A stretch of 21,124 bases of DNA. It comes from CALEUX01 sp964608615 (GTDB taxonomy: Bacteria; Bacteroidota; Bacteroidia; Bacteroidales; Marinilabiliaceae). Each line of letters begins with the position of its first letter. The stretch's first letter is position 1. Shown one piece after another: positions 1-8,471 of the stretch. The position numbers and the translations under genes were made by a program. The notes beneath the pieces were generated by a model. It worked only from the letters and a program-made list of their open reading frames with translations. It did no database searches and was not told where the DNA came from. Where the stretch lies: positions 1 to 21,124 of the forward strand of contig CAZSQG010000076.1 of the NCBI GenBank assembly GCA_964608615.1, given 5' to 3'.

Positions 1-50
1 TATTCACCTGGAAACTCAAGTAATTCTATTTTATTCTATTGTGGTTTATT

Positions 51-1496
51 TCAATGGGCTGTAAAAGGGTTTTCAACTTTATCTCCGTTAACCCTTACAT
101 CATTAATATCCGACTTTTCTACATCGTCGAAGATAAACAAAGGGCGCCCGTCATTTTTGGCATAATGAAACCGAACATTACTAAAAAATATTTCGCGGGC
201 ATGACGAACATAAAACCCAGAAGCGGGAATGGTGCCAAACATCCAGGGCTCTGGATAAACCTTTTCATTTTCGGGCGGGACAAGTTTACCATCTTCGTGG
301 GTATATCCACCTTTGAAATATATATTGATGTTACTAAATGAAACATCTTCGATATAATGCTCTGGAATACCACTGATAATGCAGGAATACTGTGAATTGG
401 CATTATAAACATTGATATTACTGATGTTGATACGTCGCATGGCACCAACCGGTGTGCCTTCGGGGCTACGAAGCCGGGACCCAAGGCGAAGGAAAATGGG
501 AGCGTTAACTATGTCGCGCATCGTGATATTACTTATGACAATATCTTCCATTATTCCGCCATCAACAGTTTCAAGAGCCAGTCCACGGCAGCGTTCAAAG
601 ATGCAGTTGGTGATGGCAATATTTTTAAAACCGCCGCTTGATTCAGTTCCGAATTTAATACGGCCACAGGTAAAACCATGATCAGGAGCCTGTGGTTCAT
701 CAGTGCTCCATTGTGCATTTAGGGCTGACCCCTTATCAAATCCGGAGACATAACAACCGGTGATGGTTATGTTTTGGGTATCCTTAAAATAACCAAGCGC
801 ATAACTCGATTTTAACACTATGGCATCGTCCCATGGGGTATTAACGGAGCAATCGGTTATTCGCACATTACGGCAACAATCAATATCAAAACCATCACGG
901 TTGGTATCAACACGTATATTTGTTATTGTAAGATTATCAACACCTGTTGCAATAACGGTAAAATGACCGCATTGCAATAACGAGAAGTCGCGAAGAGTAA
1001 CATTGTAACACTCTTTAAGGGCGATGGCTTTATTTCCAACGCCAGGTAGTCGGCTCTCTTCACGGGTGAGTCCTTTTCCGTGGATAAGGCCAGAACCGCA
1101 GATGGTGATGTTTTTTTCGCCAATGGCCCATATCAGAGAATTTTTCCAGTGACTATGGCCAAAATCCTGATATGGGTTATTGGCATTTGGTTCTGCCTCA
1201 TCATAACCCTCATCTTTTGTCATACCGGGAAATGCTGCGATTAGAGTAGCCCCTGATTCAAGATAAACAGTAATGTTACTCTTTAAGCGGATTGAATAAC
1301 AGAGATACTCTCCGGCAGGGATATAAATTGTTCCACCACCGTTTTTTACAGCTTCATCGATAGCAGCGTTGATGGCAGGCGAATCAATAGTTTTCCCGTT
1401 ACCAACGGCTCCAAAATCTTTAACATTGTAGGTTGCTGCGTTATTTTGCAAGCAAAATAATATAAAGAAAACAGATAAAATAATTCGTGTAAGCAT
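51..1496 (-). CDS. Secreted glycoside hydrolase family 28 (pectin backbone hydrolase)
   Basis: GH28 right-handed beta-helix hydrolase, expected to cleave galacturonic acid linkages in pectin (polygalacturonan or rhamnogalacturonan). The frame can be opened with TTG at 1511, but the ATG at 1496 is preferred because it starts a clean signal peptide (MLTRIILSVFFILF, cleavage near NNA/AT) and gives 481 residues, a normal full length. The fold start is marked by NVKDFGAVGNG. Likely catalytic acids are in NRDGFD (about D201/D204) and PWDDAIVLK (D223/D224). The classical GHG loop is replaced by GRIKFGTE (about 278-285) and the classical RIK by RGLALET (from about R304), a pattern I recall from Bacteroidota GH28 enzymes distinct from fungal endo-polygalacturonases. 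It is the last gene seen in the leftward block, 174 bases after its neighbour. Exact linkage (RG hydrolase, exo-galacturonidase, RG galacturonohydrolase) cannot be decided. Family call is firm; substrate is inferred from context. Confidence 0.93.
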   Translation of the reverse strand: MLTRIILSVFFILFCLQNNAATYNVKDFGAVGNGKTIDSPAINAAIDEAVKNGGGTIYIPAGEYLCYSIRLKSNITVYLESGATLIAAFPGMTKDEGYDEAEPNANNPYQDFGHSHWKNSLIWAIGEKNITICGSGLIHGKGLTREESRLPGVGNKAIALKECYNVTLRDFSLLQCGHFTVIATGVDNLTITNIRVDTNRDGFDIDCCRNVRITDCSVNTPWDDAIVLKSSYALGYFKDTQNITITGCYVSGFDKGSALNAQWSTDEPQAPDHGFTCGRIKFGTESSGGFKNIAITNCIFERCRGLALETVDGGIMEDIVISNITMRDIVNAPIFLRLGSRLRSPEGTPVGAMRRINISNINVYNANSQYSCIISGIPEHYIEDVSFSNINIYFKGGYTHEDGKLVPPENEKVYPEPWMFGTIPASGFYVRHAREIFFSNVRFHYAKNDGRPLFIFDDVEKSDINDVRVNGDKVENPFTAH

Positions 1497-1670
1497 AGTA
1501 TAAAAATTCAAACTGTTAAGACTTTAAAATACAGATGTTTGGGTTGAATTTTGGTTTGGGTTATTCAGCTCAAAAAAATAGATTAAGTTGGTCCCGATTT
1601 TAGTCTTTTGGTTATTTCTCTCAGCTTTTATTGTTTTAGGAAATCATCAGAAAAATCTTTAAACAGATAA

Positions 1671-2444
1671 TTAATCGGGAGTTGATTTCATCCATTGGCT
1701 TTCGGAATGCACTTCATAACTACCTGTTTTAAATAATTCGGGAAGCATAAAATAGTTGTAGTCCGATTTGGGATTTTGTTTGTAGAAGCAAAAGTAAATG
1801 GGATCATCATTCTTTAGTTGAGTAATGGCTGATAGAGCAGGGGCGTCAGTATTTTTTCCGGAGTTAAAGAAAGCAAGTGGAGTCTTCTGCTGATGTGCAT
1901 CCGACAAAAGAATATCGGAACCTGGAGGTACCAATGCTTCTAAAATTCTAAGTTTTCGGCTGGTACCGTAGTATATGGTGAATGAATTACCTTCAACGCT
2001 AAACACATTATCTTTGCAGTGTTCGGGTTTTAACAGCGTTTTATTTTTGTCGGGAGTTATTTCTTCGCCCGAGCAACCACCAAAAGCCCAGAAAAGCCTG
2101 ATATTATCAGGAATATCGTTAGCTACGATTTTTATTATAAATCCCTGTGTATCATTTAATTTGCGAACAAAAAAACTAATATCCCCTTTATTCAGCCATT
2201 TATGTCTTAAATGATATATTGTTACGCTATCCTTATTCTTAATCTGTACCTCTTTACAGTTGTTGAGCCAAATACTTTCGGCATCATTGATTAATCCAAA
2301 ACGTAAAGTGCCGGCAAGTTCGGGAGCAAAAACCGGAAATTCGGGTATCTGGTTTATAAGATGTAACGGAAGCGTTAATATTAAGGCTATACTTATTATT
2401 AATCTCATAATTATTAATGAATTTTTGATACTAATAATCATCAT
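1671..2444 (-). CDS. Short secreted protein resembling the DUF4450 domain
   Basis: A 257-residue protein with a hydrophobic N-terminus. Translation may start at the ATG at 2444, at the adjacent one at 2441, or at an internal ATG at 2408 (residue 13, MRLIISIALIL), which gives the tidier signal peptide; the A-run just upstream of 2444 slightly favours the outer start. Visible blocks are GTLRFGLINDAESIWLNNC (about 45-63), RLFWAFGGCSGEE (116-128), SFTIYYG (154-160), SDAHQQKTPLAFFNSGK (181-197) and KSDYNYFMLPELF (226-238). From memory these match the DUF4450 region of Bacteroidota PUL proteins that are usually much longer, with a helical-barrel part after it. Here the protein stops soon after the domain (SQWMKSTPD) and no downstream continuation is visible, so it is either a stand-alone domain or a truncated remnant. 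No catalytic role can be assigned. It sits between CE12 and GH28 genes on the same strand, which supports a pectin-related role. Confidence 0.6.
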   Translation of the reverse strand: MMIISIKNSLIIMRLIISIALILTLPLHLINQIPEFPVFAPELAGTLRFGLINDAESIWLNNCKEVQIKNKDSVTIYHLRHKWLNKGDISFFVRKLNDTQGFIIKIVANDIPDNIRLFWAFGGCSGEEITPDKNKTLLKPEHCKDNVFSVEGNSFTIYYGTSRKLRILEALVPPGSDILLSDAHQQKTPLAFFNSGKNTDAPALSAITQLKNDDPIYFCFYKQNPKSDYNYFMLPELFKTGSYEVHSESQWMKSTPD

Positions 2445-2519
2445 TTTTTTTTAGAAAATCGTAGTTATTCAGGTTCTTTAAGAAGTTGTAATAGACTGAA
2501 TAATAAGAATATGAAAATT

Positions 2520-2570
2520 TACCGCAAAGAGCGTAAAGAAAATTGCAAAGAGCGCAAAGATTTAATTAAT
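2520..2570 (+). repeat. Dispersed CCGCAAAG-type intergenic repeat, copy 1
   Basis: About 50 bases made of two half-units, CCGCAAAGAGCGTAAAG and TGCAAAGAGCGCAAAG, followed by an AT-rich tail (TTTAATTAAT). It lies in the 190-base gap between the CE12 gene and the DUF4450-like gene. A close copy occurs in opposite orientation at about 17700-17756 and a degenerate one at about 14621-14672. No open reading frame or obvious RNA fold was seen in it. Confidence 0.7.
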
Positions 2571-2634
2571 AATAGTTAACGACCTCTGAGGATGAAATCT
2601 TTGAGGCCTTAGCGTTTAACATTTTTATCATATA

Positions 2635-3807
2635 TCAGTTGCCATCCGGTTTTTCAATTTCAACAAATGCACTGGGATACCATTTAAATTTTTTAAAATT
2701 ATCGGGTTTCGATGGCGACCATGATTTTATATTCCTAAGGTTTTTAACAATAGGAAGATTTAGTTCTATAATGCCTTCAATAATACATTTTGAGACCTGT
2801 GTTGCACCATAAGGGTTAAAGTGGGTATTGTCCTCTAATGCTTTTGTTTGATTTGTGAAGGTATTGGCCGGATAGTGGACAAATGCATTCTTTGAATTTT
2901 CAACGCCCAGTGCTTCGTATAATGTACGTGTTTTTGAATGTAAATCAATGAGTGGGACATTCATATCTACCGATAGTTTACGCATTGCATCAGGATATTC
3001 GCCATGCGTATCGGTGATTTTTCCCTGATCGCTAAAACTACGTCGTTGTGTGGGGGTGACAAGTACTGCGAAAGCACCACGATCGCGCGTTTCTGTAACC
3101 ATTTGTTTAAGGCTGTTATAATAATGCAGATAGGGGCCTTTCCCTTCTCCTTTTTGTTTTTGGTCGTTATGGCCAAATTCAATAAAAACATAATCGCCTG
3201 GTTTAATAACTGATAATATTTTTTTAAACCTTCCTGCGGCAATAAATGTATTAGCCGATTCGCCTGATTCGGCATAATTGGCAATACTAATATTATCGTT
3301 GAAGAAAGAAGGTATTATCTGGCCCCAACTGGCCCATGGTTCATTATCCTGATCAACAACGGTTGAATTGCCGCAAAGAAATATGGTAATAACAGAGTCG
3401 ATAGGGGTGATTTCTATATTAGCCACCTGAGGGTTATCCCCAACAAATTCAAGTGTCAGATTATTATCCCAGTTGAGTTTGTTTTTCTCACGCTCCTTTA
3501 TTCGAACGTGTTCATCTGCGCTAATCAGGGTATTTCGCTTATTAATAGTAAAAAAAGCCTCTTTTAATTCGCCCTTTTTTGTAACGATGGGATTAAAGAA
3601 CAATCTTCGCGATTCACCTCTAATCACCGTGTGTCCTTTGTCAACAGCCGAACCAACCAATAACTTAACCCTGTAATTGCCATCGGGTACATCTTTAATG
3701 GTAAAGAACCCGTTTTCTGTGCTTTCAAGCGGTTTATTAAATTGGTAGCCCTGAGAAAAAACAGATATACTCAAAGATAGAATAATTGATAAGAGACTCA
3801 GTTTCAT
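2635..3807 (-). CDS. Secreted CE12 rhamnogalacturonan acetylesterase (SGNH hydrolase)
   Basis: Carbohydrate esterase of family 12, removing acetyl groups from galacturonic acid in the RG-I backbone so that other enzymes can act. The 390-residue protein has a signal peptide (MKLSLLSIILSLSISVFS, cleavage near FSQ/GY), an N-terminal beta-sandwich (about 20-135) and an SGNH domain (about 138-350). The four SGNH blocks are visible: CGNSTVVDQ with nucleophile S148, AESGESANTF (179-188), FGHND with N214, and DNTHFNPYG with D326 and H329. Block I reads GNS rather than GDS, a variant I recall in other Bacteroidota CE12 proteins and not expected to abolish activity. The ATG at 3807 is the natural start. 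It follows the GH105 gene by only 9 bases, so the two are almost certainly co-transcribed. The gap of 190 bases to the next gene holds a repeat. Family is firm; RG-I specificity comes from family knowledge and neighbours. Confidence 0.93.
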   Translation of the reverse strand: MKLSLLSIILSLSISVFSQGYQFNKPLESTENGFFTIKDVPDGNYRVKLLVGSAVDKGHTVIRGESRRLFFNPIVTKKGELKEAFFTINKRNTLISADEHVRIKEREKNKLNWDNNLTLEFVGDNPQVANIEITPIDSVITIFLCGNSTVVDQDNEPWASWGQIIPSFFNDNISIANYAESGESANTFIAAGRFKKILSVIKPGDYVFIEFGHNDQKQKGEGKGPYLHYYNSLKQMVTETRDRGAFAVLVTPTQRRSFSDQGKITDTHGEYPDAMRKLSVDMNVPLIDLHSKTRTLYEALGVENSKNAFVHYPANTFTNQTKALEDNTHFNPYGATQVSKCIIEGIIELNLPIVKNLRNIKSWSPSKPDNFKKFKWYPSAFVEIEKPDGN

Positions 3808-3816
3808 GAGATCAAT

Positions 3817-4950
3817 TTATTTCAGTTTATAAACTTCAACACCGGCCATAAGAAAACAGCCTACGCCATAATCTTCGAAATCCGGAACAGAATCATATTT
3901 TACCGGTTGTCCGTCTTTAGGTTCTTTGCCGGTTCCCTGAACATATCCCAAAAAACCGTCGGGATGAACGGCATCTTTTACCATGGCGTTCCATGCTTTA
4001 ATAACAACAGGTAAATACTGGTCACGATCAAGAATGCCATTATTAATGCCCCATGCCATACCATATACAAACAGAGATGTTCCGGTAACTTCTTTTCCTC
4101 CGAAGTTTGAATCATCGTGCAGACTAACATTCCAGAATCCATCTTTTCGCTGGCATTTAACCAAGGCCTTTGTCATTTCCACGTAGTCAGATAAATAATC
4201 ACTCCGGTGTTTTTCATCGGCAGGAATTTCTTCCATCACACGGACTAAAGCAGCATAAACCCAACCATTACCACGCGACCAGTAACAATCTTCTCCATTG
4301 GGCTCTTTGTAAGGGGGAATAAAATCCTTGTCGCGCCACCACAGACCATCTTCATTATTGAACAAGCCTGTTCCAGCCATTTTATTGCGGCTGTGTTCAT
4401 ATAAGTGCCACATCTTATCATAATATTGCGGCTCGTTAAGGGTTTTGCCAAGCTTTGCAAACACGGGCATTCCCATCTGAATTGCATCAATCCACCACCA
4501 GTCGTCGTTTTGCGGTGTGTTAACCAGCATATCGAGATTGGCTTTCACTTTTCTGATTTTTTCTCCTTCAGGCTGTAACCGGTAAAGGTCGATGTAGGTT
4601 TGCCCGGCGCAGTAATCATCGGCATTACGGGTTGAAGGGCCATTGCGGTAGTCCCATTTATGGTAATTGGCCCAGTTATTTGTGTATTCGTAATATGACT
4701 CCTTGGGGAATATTGAATACAGGGCCATTAATCCCTCATAATATACCGCCCGGGTCCAGATATTACTGGGACGAACCCTTCCAACATTTGAATGCAGAGT
4801 GTAGTCGGCATATTTATTCATAAAATAATCATTGACCGATACAATGGTCATTAATGTCTTTTCTTTCGATGGTAACTGATGATTTGCGTAATTACCTGCG
4901 GTACTGCATGAAGATAATGCTATTGCGACTAATAAAACAACTCTTGTCAT
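3817..4950 (-). CDS. GH105 unsaturated rhamnogalacturonyl hydrolase, lipoprotein
   Basis: GH105 (YteR/RhiN-like, alpha/alpha-six barrel) enzyme that removes the 4,5-unsaturated galacturonic acid left at the non-reducing end by rhamnogalacturonan lyase. The 377-residue protein has a lipobox, ALSSC, with C15 as the lipidated residue. No acidic run follows the cysteine, so periplasmic retention is a bit more likely than surface export (inference). Family marks: RPSNIWTRAVYYEGLMALY (60-78), WWIDAIQMGMP with D155 as probable general acid by position, WSRGNGW (224-230), a GFWNVSLHDDSNFGGKEVTGTS stretch, and a C-terminal DYGVGCFLMAGVEV. Length matches stand-alone GH105 enzymes. It is the first gene of the leftward block and starts about 290 bases from susC, so its promoter should lie in the shared divergent region. 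A second GH105 domain is encoded in the fusion gene at 10798-13977. Confidence 0.93.
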   Translation of the reverse strand: MTRVVLLVAIALSSCSTAGNYANHQLPSKEKTLMTIVSVNDYFMNKYADYTLHSNVGRVRPSNIWTRAVYYEGLMALYSIFPKESYYEYTNNWANYHKWDYRNGPSTRNADDYCAGQTYIDLYRLQPEGEKIRKVKANLDMLVNTPQNDDWWWIDAIQMGMPVFAKLGKTLNEPQYYDKMWHLYEHSRNKMAGTGLFNNEDGLWWRDKDFIPPYKEPNGEDCYWSRGNGWVYAALVRVMEEIPADEKHRSDYLSDYVEMTKALVKCQRKDGFWNVSLHDDSNFGGKEVTGTSLFVYGMAWGINNGILDRDQYLPVVIKAWNAMVKDAVHPDGFLGYVQGTGKEPKDGQPVKYDSVPDFEDYGVGCFLMAGVEVYKLK

Positions 4951-5240
4951 ATTGCTAAATTAATAAATAATGGGAACATAATGAATGCCGAATTTACTGT
5001 CTATTTAAAAAGTATTAAATGGATAATCTTCCAAAAAGCTGGAAAATTGTACGAGCGATCCAGCATACCAAATTTTACATGTTTTTGTACAAATTTCCAT
5101 TTTTTAACAAACACTATAGGTATAATTTTAAACAATTAATCAGGCAACGGCCTGTTGTGATAATTCCGTATCAGTCTTTGTTTATAAATATGTGGTCACT
5201 TAGTGAGCTGCTTAAACATTTATTTTTATCTAAAATCAGT
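4951..5240. promoter_or_regulatory. Divergent control region between the GH105 and susC blocks
   Basis: This roughly 290-base AT-rich stretch separates two oppositely transcribed blocks and must hold both promoters. The susC reading frame stays open back to 5019, but that extension (many aromatic and basic residues, no signal peptide at its start) looks like chance. I could not find an exact Bacteroidota -7 box (TAnnTTTG) for either direction, so no promoter is pinpointed. The clearest structure is an imperfect dyad at 5070-5096. No leader peptide or riboswitch is recognisable. Confidence 0.6.
5070..5096. promoter_or_regulatory. Imperfect inverted repeat, possible operator
   Basis: AAATTTTACA on the left faces TGTACAAATTT on the right (arms related by inversion with a one-base bulge), with TGTTT between or overlapping. 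It lies near the middle of the divergent region, 120 bases from the GH105 start and about 145 from the susC start, a plausible place for one regulator to serve both blocks. AT-rich DNA gives such dyads by chance fairly often, so this is tentative. Confidence 0.3.
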
Positions 5241-8200
5241 ATGAAACAAATCAATTCTAAGAAAAAGTGGTTAAATGTGTTTTTATTAACACTTTTAACC
5301 GGGTGTTTCCTTCTGCTTAGTGGAGGAAATGCTTTTGCGCAACAACTATTAACAGTTAATGGTACGATTGTGGATCAAACTGGAGCTCCTGTTCCTGGAG
5401 CCAACATAATTGTTGTTGGTACAACGAATGGTACTATCAGTGATGCATCGGGTAAATTTGAAATAGCAGATGTTCCATCTACTGCATCTTTAGAAATCCG
5501 TTTTATTGGATTTGTAACGCAAATAATTGCTGTTGATGGTCGAAATTCTATTAATGTGACTATGGCCGATGAAGTTACCATGTTAGGAGAGATGGTGGTG
5601 GTTGGTTATGGTGTACAAAGAAAAAGCGATGTTACAGGGGCAATGGCTGTAGTTAATGCAGAAAACCTGACCACAAGGCCTGTTACTAACGTGTTTGAAG
5701 CAATGCAGGGCAAAGTAGCAGGGGTTGATATTACTTCCTCACAACGACCGGGTGAGCTTGGGGAGATAAGAGTTCGTGGTAATCGTTCCCTAAATGCTGA
5801 TAATTCACCTCTGTATGTTGTTGATGGAGTTATTTTATCAGCAGGTGGTATTGAATCAATTAATCCCCGCGTCATTGAAAGTGTCAGTATCCTTAAAGAC
5901 GCCTCATCAACTGCAATATATGGTTCTCGTGGTGCCAATGGTGTAATACTTGTGACTACCAAACGAGGGAAGCAAGGCAGTTTGCAATTTAACTATTCAG
6001 GGGCTTTCTCTTTTGAAAAAATTCATGATTTGTCGCCTGCAATGAATGCCAGTGAATATATTACATGGCGGCGTTGGGCATATCATAATGCATATCCAGA
6101 CACCTATAATCCAGGTAATGAACCTAATCAAACACAGGATCAAACAATTTTTAATTCATCGGATCAGGTTGCGATGGCAAATGTTATGAAAGGATGGGTA
6201 AATGGTGTTTGGGATCCTTCTAAAGTGACAAATACAGACTGGACAGATTTTGTTACTCAAACTGGGATAACCCAGGAACATACAATTAGTGCAAGCGGAG
6301 GAACTGAAAAAATGAAAAACTTTATCTCCTTCGGATATTTAAACAATGAAGGAACTCAGATTGGACAAGCCTATGAACGTTACAATGTTTCATTTTCAAG
6401 TGATATTCAAGCAACAAAATGGTTTACTATGGGTGGTTCAGTAAATGCTTCATGGGGTAACCAGAGTTATGGTTTTTCACGCACTGGTCAATCAACCGGT
6501 TCAGGACCAACTGAAATTTATGCTGCTGCCAAACGAATTTTTAACTGGGCCCTTCCTTACGATGAAAACGGAGAAATTATTGGTATGCCTGGTGGACAAA
6601 ATGGTGTTTATACCATTATGGATGAATGGGAAAAATCATTGGAAAAGCGACAAAGATTGCGTGCAATTGGTAGTTTCTATGGAAGCATTGATTTTGGTGA
6701 AATTTTAGGGGTTTTAAAAGGATTAAGTTTTAAAACCAACTTTGGACCCGATTTTAATTACTATCGTCGTGGAGTTTATATTGATTCCAGTTCAGCGGTA
6801 AGAGGCGGTGGGACCAGCTATGCAGCCTGGAATTATGAACGTAAATTTAATTGGGTATTGGATAATATTCTTTCTTACACTAAAAGTATTGATATCCATA
6901 AGTTTGATATTACTTTATTGCAATCAGCTTCAAAATATGATTTTGAATACTCATCGATGAGTGCTCAAAACATTCCAAAACCCAGCTATTTATGGAATAA
7001 TATGGGTTCTGTTGATATAACAAGTTCAGATGCCAGTGCATCTATGGGTACAGGATTAACGCAATCGCAAATGTTTTCATATGGGGCCAGGTTGAATTAC
7101 TCATTAATGGATAAATATTTATTGACATTAACCGGTCGTTATGATGGTTCATCTGTTTTGGCTGAAGGAAATAAATGGTCGTTTTTTCCTAGCGCAGCTT
7201 TGGGGTGGCGTATGGAACAGGAACCTTTTTTACAGGATATAACCTGGATTGAACAATTGAAACTGCGTATTGGTGTGGGATTAACCGGGAATGCAGCTGT
7301 TTCTCCATATGGTACATTAGGCAATATTTCATCTTTTTATGTTCCTTTTGGTGGTTCTGATAATGTATTAGCTTATGCCACCAATGAACCTTATTATGTA
7401 GATATGGCTAAAAAAGGTGTGTTAATGGCAAATCCTTTACTTGGTTGGGAAAAAACAACCCAATATAACCTGGGAATTGATTTTAGTCTGCTAAATGGAC
7501 GAATTAGTGGAGCCCTTGATTTGTATCAGTCATATACCAACGATTTGTTAGCAGAAATGAAGATTCCAACATTAACTGGATACGACCGTACCATGGCCAA
7601 TGTTGCTAAAACTGCCAATAAGGGCGTTGATGTTTCCATTAATGCAATTCCAATAAAAACCACCAATTTTACCTGGAATACATCTTTAAATGCAGCATGG
7701 CTTAATGAGGAGATTGTAGAAACAACCAATGGGAAGGCACATATGATAGATAATGGTTGGTTTATTGGTGAATTTACATCCGTTTATTATGGAATTGATA
7801 ATGATGGTTTATGGAAAGAATCTGATGCTGCCGAAATGGCCAAATTTAACAGCTCTACTGGACCTGATGGAACTCCAAAAGATGCCCATAACTTTACTGT
7901 AGGAAGCGTAAAACCTATTGACCAGGATGGTGATTATGTTATTGATGCTCAAAACGATCGAGTTGTTTTAGGAAACAAAACTCCTAAATGGACTCTGGGT
8001 TGGAGTAATTCATTTAATTATAAAGGTCTGGAGCTGAATGTGGAACTTTTTGGTAGGATGGGTTATATGGTTTCAACTGGAGGAGAAACTCAGAATGGAA
8101 CACCTAATCAAAATAAGATTGATTACTGGACACCCAGCAATACTAATGCTGACTGGCAGAAGCCAATTTTTACCGGAACCCCTGGCGTTGGAGGAGATCC

Positions 8201-8435
8201 ATACTCAACTTTACTTGGTTTTAAAAAAGCTTCCTTTATTAAGTTTCGTAATATTTCTTTGGGATACTTTTTGCCAAATTCTATTTGTCAACCGCTTGGT
8301 ATCAGCAATCTGAAATTATATACTCAGTTACGTAATCCTGGGTGTTTGTATTCTTCAGTTGACTTTTTGGATCTTGATATGAACACTTCATTCTACAACC
8401 GTGGTGTCACTTTTGGTGTGGAAATTGGATTCTAA
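5241..8435 (+). CDS. SusC-like TonB-dependent outer membrane transporter
   Basis: Outer membrane channel of the SusC/RagA type that imports oligosaccharides captured by its SusD partner, driven by TonB. The start is placed at ATG 5241, not at the upstream ATG at 5019, because it opens a proper signal peptide (MKQINSKKKWLNVFLLTLL..., cleavage at AFA/QQ about residue 33); this gives 1064 residues, normal for the family. Order of parts: carboxypeptidase-regulatory-like domain (about 37-115, VNGTIVDQTGAPVPGANI), TonB box region MVVVGYG (118-124), plug (about 128-241, with PLYVVDGV, ILKDASSTAIYGSRGANGVILVTT), then the beta-barrel ending in SFYNRGVTFGVEIGF with terminal phenylalanine. susD follows after 36 bases, the standard tandem. 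The ligand is inferred to be a rhamnogalacturonan oligosaccharide only from the enzymes around it. Confidence 0.96.
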   Translation: MKQINSKKKWLNVFLLTLLTGCFLLLSGGNAFAQQLLTVNGTIVDQTGAPVPGANIIVVGTTNGTISDASGKFEIADVPSTASLEIRFIGFVTQIIAVDGRNSINVTMADEVTMLGEMVVVGYGVQRKSDVTGAMAVVNAENLTTRPVTNVFEAMQGKVAGVDITSSQRPGELGEIRVRGNRSLNADNSPLYVVDGVILSAGGIESINPRVIESVSILKDASSTAIYGSRGANGVILVTTKRGKQGSLQFNYSGAFSFEKIHDLSPAMNASEYITWRRWAYHNAYPDTYNPGNEPNQTQDQTIFNSSDQVAMANVMKGWVNGVWDPSKVTNTDWTDFVTQTGITQEHTISASGGTEKMKNFISFGYLNNEGTQIGQAYERYNVSFSSDIQATKWFTMGGSVNASWGNQSYGFSRTGQSTGSGPTEIYAAAKRIFNWALPYDENGEIIGMPGGQNGVYTIMDEWEKSLEKRQRLRAIGSFYGSIDFGEILGVLKGLSFKTNFGPDFNYYRRGVYIDSSSAVRGGGTSYAAWNYERKFNWVLDNILSYTKSIDIHKFDITLLQSASKYDFEYSSMSAQNIPKPSYLWNNMGSVDITSSDASASMGTGLTQSQMFSYGARLNYSLMDKYLLTLTGRYDGSSVLAEGNKWSFFPSAALGWRMEQEPFLQDITWIEQLKLRIGVGLTGNAAVSPYGTLGNISSFYVPFGGSDNVLAYATNEPYYVDMAKKGVLMANPLLGWEKTTQYNLGIDFSLLNGRISGALDLYQSYTNDLLAEMKIPTLTGYDRTMANVAKTANKGVDVSINAIPIKTTNFTWNTSLNAAWLNEEIVETTNGKAHMIDNGWFIGEFTSVYYGIDNDGLWKESDAAEMAKFNSSTGPDGTPKDAHNFTVGSVKPIDQDGDYVIDAQNDRVVLGNKTPKWTLGWSNSFNYKGLELNVELFGRMGYMVSTGGETQNGTPNQNKIDYWTPSNTNADWQKPIFTGTPGVGGDPYSTLLGFKKASFIKFRNISLGYFLPNSICQPLGISNLKLYTQLRNPGCLYSSVDFLDLDMNTSFYNRGVTFGVEIGF

Positions 8436-8471
8436 CTTGATTTTTTAACAATTTAAAATAAAGTACAGATT

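Noticed and set aside
1497..1511. TTG start for GH28 at 1511
   Set aside because: ATG at 1496 gives a complete signal peptide with fewer assumptions.
2455..2634. Terminator or promoter between CE12 and the DUF4450-like gene
   Set aside because: No stem followed by a T-run and no consensus promoter could be found; the gap is mainly occupied by the dispersed repeat.
5019..5240. Upstream extension of the susC frame from ATG 5019 (74 extra residues)
   Set aside because: The extension would bury the signal peptide that begins at 5241 and its composition does not resemble any susC N-terminus; the stretch is better explained as control region.
5606..5962. 118-codon open frame on the minus strand inside susC
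   Set aside because: Antisense to the conserved plug domain; composition reflects the complementary codons.
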